Part shown: positions 6,193 through 6,274 of the stretch, piece by piece
Layout of the letters: each line of letters starts with the position of its first letter
Position numbering within the stretch: position 1 is the first letter of the stretch
NCBI GenBank assembly: GCA_050123375.1
Contig: JASFHF010000061.1
Location: 1-6,274 of the forward strand
Direction of reading: 5' to 3'
Length of the DNA stretch: 6,274 nt
Source: JASFHF01 sp050123375
GTDB lineage: Bacteria; Pseudomonadota; Gammaproteobacteria; UBA12402
The notes under the pieces: model-generated
Told to the model about the DNA's origin: nothing
What the model saw: the letters and a program-made list of their open reading frames with translations, nothing else
Database searches by the model: none
Made by a program: the position numbers and the translations under genes

Positions 6193-6274
6193 TTAAAATA
6201 GTGCCAACTGCTCTACACTTTTGCCTTGCTCTTTTACGTATCTTTCCACCACCGACCAATCACCTCTTTCACCC
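6193..6274 (-). CDS. 3' end of an unidentified gene, cut by the window edge
   Basis: On the minus strand, from 6273 down to a TAA at 6195-6193, one frame reads 26 codons with a normal-looking protein C-terminus ending VVERYVKEQGKSVEQLALF. The mix of acidic, basic and hydrophobic residues is far more protein-like than the overlapping frame that would extend the orphan gene upstream. The rest of the gene lies beyond the right edge. The product cannot be identified from so short a tail. Its stop lies 57 bp upstream of the orphan gene's start, in the same direction. Confidence 0.5.
   Translation of the reverse strand, partial: GERGDWSVVERYVKEQGKSVEQLALF

Noticed and set aside
6137..6259. N-terminal extension of the orphan gene to the ATG at 6259
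   Set aside because: It would read through the GC palindrome and overlap, in another frame, the protein-like tail of the upstream gene.

Overview
This AT-rich window, with fairly even codon use in its main genes, looks like chromosome from a gammaproteobacterium. The best guess is a Legionella/Coxiella-like (Legionellales) or similar host-associated lineage. The grounds are the low G+C, the intergenic palindromes (a GC-only 20-mer, and GTAG-headed REP-like units of the 'gtagcccg...cggg' type), and a lysine-rich orphan protein. The assignment rests on overall character, not on a marker gene, and is only moderately certain.

Layout. Positions 1-251 are non-coding: three palindromes, a weak promoter candidate and a strong ribosome binding site. 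Then come two plus-strand genes, aspD (252-1838, aspartate 4-decarboxylase) and aspT (1953-3638, aspartate:alanine antiporter). The 114-bp gap between them holds a very strong hairpin with 25-bp perfect arms. A minus-strand gene for a GT39/ArnT-like membrane glycosyltransferase (3601-5193) converges on aspT and overlaps its 3' end by 38 bp. It has its own promoter with a perfect TTGACA box. The gap 5194-5398 carries a pair of oppositely oriented REP-like units. Next, also on the minus strand, is an unrecognised lysine-rich protein (5399-6136) containing twelve tandem Asp-Lys-Lys triplets, encoded by a nearly pure 9-bp minisatellite. At the right edge, 6193-6274 is the 3' end of a further minus-strand gene, separated from the orphan gene by a second exact copy of the GC-only palindrome.

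How the genes work together. AspT imports aspartate in exchange for alanine, and AspD decarboxylates aspartate to alanine plus CO2, consuming a cytoplasmic proton. The charge-moving exchange plus internal proton consumption generates proton motive force and raises internal pH. This is a known two-gene metabolic cycle, and the pair here looks complete and intact. The glycosyltransferase and the orphan lysine-rich gene have no evident link to it.

The least explained parts are the minisatellite protein, the hairpin between aspD and aspT, and the density of distinct palindromic repeats (at least three kinds in about 6 kb).
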